Shown: positions 58,826 to 64,000 of the stretch, in pieces | Position numbering within the stretch: position 1 is the stretch's first letter | How the letters are laid out: every line of letters begins with the position of its first letter | NCBI GenBank assembly: GCA_003665825.1 | Contig: QPFY01000008.1 | Coordinates: forward strand, 558,001 to 622,000 | Length of the DNA stretch: 64,000 nucleotides | Source of the DNA: Microbotryum silenes-acaulis | Lineage: Eukaryota > Basidiomycota > Microbotryomycetes > Microbotryales > Microbotryaceae | Reading direction: 5' to 3' | The notes under the pieces: generated by a model | The model's database searches: none | What the model was told of the DNA's origin: nothing | Seen by the model: the letters and a program-made list of their open reading frames with translations, nothing else | Program-made: the position numbers and the translations under genes

Positions 58826-58888
58826 TGATGAGGCCTGAGGCGCCTGAGGCCTCCTGAGCGCCTGACGCCTGAGGCCTGAGGGGCTGAG
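58826..58888 (+). repeat. Interspersed GCCTGAGG/CGCCTGA repeat cluster
   Basis: Within about 60 bp the word CCTGAGG and variants (GAGGCCTGAGG, GCGCCTGAGG, CGCCTGACGCCTGAGG) recur five or more times, some as AGGCCT palindromes. Simple tandem-like GC-rich repeat; no coding sense. Confidence 0.7.
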
Positions 58889-59160
58889 TTGGCGGTGGTG
58901 GTGGGGGTCGCGAAGGCATGGCATCCGGCTACGAAATGACACCCGGCGCCGGGCCCGGGACCTCCGTCATCGCGGATCGGGTCCGAGGGTCATTTTCGAG
59001 AGATTCGTAGGATCGCTGTAGGACCCTAGTCTATTTGGTTTCCAGCTTTGGATCCCGCTTCTGTATTACTAGGTAATTTTATTTCATCGACGCAACTCCT
59101 TCCTCGGTATTTCGTGCACGGACTCGACGGCGTGCTCGGTGTCTCTTCGTGTCTCGCTTC

Positions 59161-59174
59161 GAACCGACCGGTTC
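59161..59174. promoter_or_regulatory. Inverted repeat GAACCG-AC-CGGTTC
   Basis: Six-bp arms with a 2-bp spacer, containing CCG-N2-CGG triplets about 90 bp before the ATG of a Zn2Cys6 factor. Such factors bind paired CGG triplets, so this is a candidate site; binding is not shown. Confidence 0.45.
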
Positions 59175-59202
59175 TGGAGAGTCGTTGAGGTTTACGTTCA
59201 AG

Positions 59203-59218
59203 ACCTCAACGTTGAGGT
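59203..59218. promoter_or_regulatory. 16-bp perfect palindrome ACCTCAACGTTGAGGT
   Basis: Lies 43 bp upstream of the first in-frame ATG of the transcription factor. A direct copy of the half-site (CGTTGAGGTTT) starts at 59183, giving three half-sites in about 36 bp. Candidate operator for a dimeric regulator or a hairpin in the 5' UTR. Confidence 0.5.
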
Positions 59219-59261
59219 TTGACATTGGGGGAAACGCTTGAACCGGGGGTTTGCGAAGCCA

Positions 59262-62200
59262 ATGGTCTCACCAAATGGAACTAGGACGGGGTATAGTTCA
59301 AAGCGACCTACACCTCCACAGGCATACCATGATCCAATCAGGTACCAGCACCAGATGTCTCGGGTCTCGTCGATGGGTGCCAGTGTTACCGGCTCGCGGT
59401 CGACTTCAATGTCACCGATACTACCGGTCCTGCCGCCTTCGACGATGGGCACAGTTGGACATGAGGGTACGACAAATCATTTCGAAGCGACAGGATCGGA
59501 TTTTGGTTATCATCGACCATATCATCCTCGCACGCTGATCGGGCCAAGTAGAGGGGAAGGAGTTCACGAAAGTGGAGGAGGATTCGCAAGGGACGGCGGA
59601 GGAATTCTCGGAATGGGTGGGAATGGGATGCCGATGAACGGAGGGGGAGGGGGAGGGGGAGGAGGCGCAGTCAGACTTTATCATCCTGATTTATCAGCAC
59701 TGGCGTGTGCTGCACTCGAAGTAGCCGCCGCCACGACGACCACAACGACAACGACAAGGGGTTTGACGAGCGCCGCCGGTCGGACCTCGACACGACCGAC
59801 GACTTCGTCAACGACGAGCTCGATCGACGACGCCTGCGGGCGTGGGGCCGAGCAGTCTGTCTTCCGTTTAGCAATCAGAGAAAGAGCGGAAACGCCCATG
59901 GGCTCGGCTAGCGCGGCCGGGGTGCTCGGTCTGGGCCTGGGTGGCGATCCTGGCGGTGGGTGGGCTGGCGCTTCTTGCGCAGCTCCGTCAGCCGGCGCGA
60001 GTATGACTTTACCAGCGCGCCGCTCCACGTCTTCGCCCGACTTGCAGCAGCAGCACCGATCGTCGTCGTCCTCGTCGTCGTCGTGCTTGTCCTTATCTCA
60101 TCAACCGTTCCAGCCCGCGGCGTTGACCTCGAGCAGGACACTGACAACGATGGCCGGAGGAAGTACGAGTAGTCTCGTCTCGAGTGGTGTCTTGCACCAC
60201 AAACTCACCGGCGGTGGCACGGGGGGTCATCACCACCACCACCATTCTTCGTCCGCGGCGGTCGTACCCGGGGGTCATTCACCCCGAGCCATGGACTGGA
60301 ACGCTCTTACCGTTGCGACCTCAAATGCGGCTGCGAACGGATGGAATAACAACAACAACAGCAATAGCAACGAGGGGGCTCCAGCTTCGTCCTCGTCCGT
60401 TGCTACACCTACAACGACGTCCGGCACGTCGAACCGAGTCGCTGCCGTGGTCGCGGCCGGGGGTTCGGCTAGCACCAGTCGCGGCCGGAGCAGCTCGATC
60501 CAAGTTGTCGCCTGTGCGGCCGACGAAGACGACCTCGACGACGAAGAGGATGAAGAGGACGACGACGATGAAGATGGAGCGAATGGGGGTGGAGGTGCGG
60601 GAGGAGGTGGCGATGGCGATGGGGCCAACACGCCGTTGGAGAAGAAGAAGTCGACGAGGGGGAGTCGCGCTTGTACCGTATGTCGCAAGTTGAAGATGCG
60701 TTGCGTCGGCGCCGAGAATGGTCCGCCTTGCAAGAGGTGCAAGAATGGAAAGCACGAGGTCAGTTTGGGGGGGAGAGTGTTTCGTGCCTAGCAACTGGAG
60801 CTGATCGGGCCCGGACGACATCACCCCACAGTGCATCTTTGAAGAGTCGCAGAGGGGTCGACGATCGAACCGCAAGACCGACATGATGGTCAGTGGCGAG
60901 CTACTATTCGTTTGATCTTGCGATAGACTAATGATAGCTCGATGCAATTTGTTGCGTTGGCAGGCCAAGTCACTCAAAAAAATGGAAGCGACGCTCGAGA
61001 CCGTGCTCAAGTCCATTTCGCATCCTTCGATGCTCACCTCGTCTGGGTTGATGCAAATGTCGACCTCGGACCTGTCCGCCATGAACCGAGGATCGGGGCA
61101 GGGAGCGACCCCACTCGACCCGGGATCCGTCGGTGCGGCAGGAGCGAGCTCGGGCGACATCCTGACCGACGCCAGTCCGCACAACTTCCACAATAGCAGC
61201 ATCTCGTCCGGCAGCCCCAACATTGGGCCCGGGGGCGAGAATAAGCCGCGAACGACGATTGAATGGAGTGGAATCCGTGGCGATCGGAATGGTCAGACGA
61301 GGGATGGGAGCCCGAGGCTGCATTCGTTGCCGGACAATACTCTGAACCCGCTCGGTTTGCTCGCCGAAGCTTCGTTGCAGAACACGCGCAAACGCACGGC
61401 CGTCTCGGTTGCGGATGTGTTGGAACCTGCTTATGGAAAGGAAGAGTCGGCGAACGAGCCACCGGCCAAGAGGGAAAAACTTGGGATGGGCAACCCTCAG
61501 TCAGTTTGCCCCGAGCAAGATTCTCCCGAAGGCTTAGAACCTGATCTGGTTACAACTTTCACAGGTACTTTATGCCTGGTCCCATGAACATCCTTCCCGT
61601 ACGGCGCATCGTGATCGAACAGCGAGGTCCTCCCGCAATCCTCGAGGAGAAGATTGTCACCGTCGAGGAGGTCGTCGAGCTCTTCGCCATCTTCTTTACG
61701 CACTGCCACCGCTCAGCCCCTTTCCTCGATGCCGACATCCATACCCCTGCAGCAACAGGCAGTCGGAGTCCGTTCTTGTTCACGTGCATCTGTACGGTCG
61801 CGGCACGGTATTACACCAAGCGCAAAGATGATCTTTATCGCAAGTGTCATCGAGTCGCGATGAGGGTCGCGTTCGATGTGACGACAAAAGGTTTCAAGGT
61901 CAGCCCTTCTTCCTCCGGTCGCGTCGGTAGGGATACCGCTGCTTATTGTCTCCTTTCTTTGAACAGAGTACCGAAATTTGCCAAGGTTTCCTGCTGTTAT
62001 GTAACTGGAATCAGCCCGCGGAGCGTTTCGAAGAGGAGCGGACGTGTAAGTTCTGTTTTATAAGGCAGACCACATCGAGCCTCCTCCGCTTATACTGACG
62101 AATGTCCTCTGCGCGTTCTTCAGACCAATTCTCGGGTATTGCGATCCGAATGGCGACCGACTTGAACCTCCATCGCAAGACCTTAACGAACCTCCCCGCC

Positions 62201-63769
62201 GACGTCAGCGAGGAGTCGAAAGCGCTCTACCAACGCGAGCTGATGAACCGCGAGCGCGCGTGGATGTACACCTACATCGCCGATCGATCCATCTCGACGC
62301 AAATGGGGAAACCGTTCTCGATTCCCAAGGAAGACTACCTCATTCGTAATGCGAGGACGTGGTTTCTGCAACCCGGGGCGCAGCCTTCGGACAGCGGCTT
62401 GTCGGCCATGGTCGAGATGCACAGGTGGGTAGAGGCAAAGATACGAAACCCATGGACCTGGTGACTGATCGACAAGGTTTTCTCTTTCCCTTGCCCCCCA
62501 TTAGGATTGTCGGACGCATGCTCGACACCCTTTACAGTGACACAAGATCAGTTTCGGGACTGAACCCTAGTCTCGATTATCCCCTCTTGATGAGGTCCTT
62601 CCTTGGCCAACTCGATCAATGGCGTTCGGATTGGACCGAAGGGGTCTCGACCTTGCCTGAGTCGGCCTACACGCCAGATTCGATTCGCCATAGCATGCGC
62701 GACTTTTACCACTCCTAGTGCGTGCTGCTGCTGCGCACTCTACACACCGAAATCTTACTAATCAGCTCTCATGTTCCCAGTTACCGCCTTTTCCTCCTCT
62801 CCTTTGCGATCCAGCACGCGCTCGACAACCCCCAATCGACGATCGATCTGCCGAGCTACACCGTCATGGTCTTTGAATCGGCGTCCATCATGATCGGCAT
62901 CGCTCGCGATGTGCTCGAGCCGACCGGCATCCTGCGTTACGCGATCGATTCGACGTTCGTGTACCTCTCGTACGCAGCGACATTCCTGCTCAAACTCGTA
63001 TCGCCTTCCTTCACTCACATCATTGACGAGGAGTCGGCGATCCGTTTGGTACGCAACGTCGCCGAGACATTCGAACGTGCCGCGATCGATGATACGCACA
63101 CCCCTGCTCTGTATGCGTCGTTCCTGCGCGCTTTGATCGACAACAAGCTCAACACGGGACGGACGGCCCCTGGCTCGAGGGCAGCAACGCGACCTTCTTC
63201 GCCTGCCCATGGCGCAGCGTCGATGAGTGGTGGTGTTGGTGTGGGGATGGAGGCCTACTTGAAATCGAGGGCCAACTCGCCTGGTGGTGAAGGGCTCGAA
63301 GGTGCGGCGGGGGGATCCGAGCACCACTCGTCGACGAACAATGAGCATTTCGATTCGTTGGCGATGGACTCGATGTTGAGCAATGGAGGGTTCTGGGACA
63401 ATATGGTGAGTCTCTCGACGAGTGCCACACATCCTGCCCGGACACCCAACTAACAGTGCGTCGTCTTCCCTCCCACAGCTCATGCCCGGTTTCGGAGGAC
63501 CACTCCAAGGCCTGTCAGGGGGAACAGGGACGATGTTGGGCACAATGGGGGATCATTGGAGCATCACACCGATGCATTCTCGACCTGGGTCACCGAATCC
63601 TTTCGGCCATTCGTTCCCTCATTTCGATTTCGCGAACCCACCCTCGTCTTCGTCCGGTGGGCAAGGGGGAAGTGCGAGTGGCGGTCAGGGGCATCAACAC
63701 CAGGAACATGGAGCAGGGCATGGCGGAACTGGAGGGAGTACGGGTGGAGGGGGTACAGCTGGGCTGTAA
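59262..63769 (+). CDS. Zn(II)2Cys6 transcription factor with fungal-specific regulatory domain
   Basis: First in-frame ATG 59262; an upstream leader exon is possible. Residues 1-460 are low complexity: runs of Gly, Thr, Ser, His, Asn, and an acidic block DDLDDEEDEEDDDDEDG. Near residue 470 the zinc cluster reads CTVCRKLKMRC-x8-CKRCKNGKHE|C (60675-60834); an intron (60759-60831) falls just before the sixth Cys. Then QRGRRSNRKTD, a short coil (KSLKKMEATLETVLKSI), a disordered linker, and the middle-homology region (FFTHCHRSAPFLDADI, PFLFTCICTVAARYY, IAIRMATDLNLHRK, NRERAWMYTYIADRSISTQMGKP). Exons at 63470 onward encode a Gly/Ser/His-rich tail ending GGTAGL. About nine exons. The layout recalls PrtT/PriB-type basidiomycete factors; target genes unknown. 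No neighbour suggests a cluster role. Confidence 0.88.
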
Positions 63770-64000
63770 AACGGTGGGTGTGTAAGAAATGTAAAAATCG
63801 ACGACCGCGTACTTCGTGTGTCCCCACCGCATACCCAAGCTCGAGGATGGCGAGACATTCTTTGGGCAGGGCTTTGCTAGTTTGCTTCAATTTTTGTCTC
63901 GGTATCTTCGATGACGACCTCTTTTTCTCTCAAGTAGTGCTGTGTATTCATCTTTCTTCCATTCTAGGGTACCTAGTAGTCACAGGGGCAAATCTTGGGC
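63770..64000. other. 3' flank of transcription factor gene
   Basis: 231 bp to the window edge, moderately AT-rich; probable 3' UTR. No gene. Confidence 0.4.

Larger units (their letters stand above)
58041..59261. other. Long spacer with GCCTGAGG repeats and palindromes upstream of the transcription factor
   Basis: About 1.2 kb. Holds a GC-rich repeat cluster (58826-58888) and two palindromic sites near the transcription-factor start (59161-59174, 59203-59218). An open frame at 58302-58766 shows no recognisable content. Confidence 0.55.

Overview
The window is nuclear DNA from a filamentous or yeast-like fungus, most likely a basidiomycete. Every gene is cut by short GT-AG introns (about 50-110 bp), CTGAC/CTAAC-like branch points are visible, genes are packed on both strands with short spacers, and the proteins are fungal. 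They include a DNMT1/DIM-2-type methyltransferase with two BAH domains, a HAM1-like TULIP protein, Zn2Cys6 and Nup2-type proteins. Placement in Pucciniomycotina is a guess. Coordinates below are exon-inclusive gene spans; introns were inferred by eye from reading frame and splice sites.

Region by region. 0-10 kb: the 5' part of a Gyp1-type Rab-GAP (runs off the left edge), a Dal5-like MFS permease, a MutY adenine DNA glycosylase, and a divergent MINDY-family deubiquitinase. 10-14.4 kb: three same-strand tandem genes for small secreted proteins that I read as diverged paralogues (conserved intron phases, CGG/KNP-like core); they match no family I know. 14.4-19.2 kb: a repeat-rich island with a complete 3,308-bp hAT transposon, bounded by a perfect 24-bp terminal inverted repeat and an 8-bp GTCACATA target duplication. 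It is nested inside an older fold-back repeat, and its transposase is apparently frameshifted. 19.2-31.2 kb: five minus-strand features, namely a RhoGAP, the Golgi GDPase GDA1, a DEK_C + HIRIP3-type histone chaperone, and a HAM1-like lipid-binding protein, separated by short spacers. 32.5-44.4 kb: a Nup2/Nup50 nucleoporin, divergent from a 1,852-aa DNA methyltransferase, followed by the mitochondrial cysteine desulfurase NFS1. 45.5-58 kb: a 106-aa disordered protein made from four small exons, TRAPPII subunit Trs130, GPI mannosyltransferase I (start codon split by an intron), RIO1 kinase, an unknown multi-pass membrane protein with a probable GC-AG intron, and an HD-domain phosphohydrolase. 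59-64 kb: a Zn2Cys6 transcription factor preceded by palindromes that could be its own operator.

Most genes are unrelated housekeeping genes (DNA repair, vesicle traffic, glycosylation, nuclear transport, ribosome maturation, Fe-S assembly). The accessory part is 10-19 kb, where the secreted-protein array sits directly beside the transposon nest. Several head-to-head pairs (MutY/MINDY, Nup2/DNMT, Trs130/GPI14, membrane protein/HD protein) share promoters of about 200-480 bp. I saw no tRNA, rRNA, CRISPR or viral gene.
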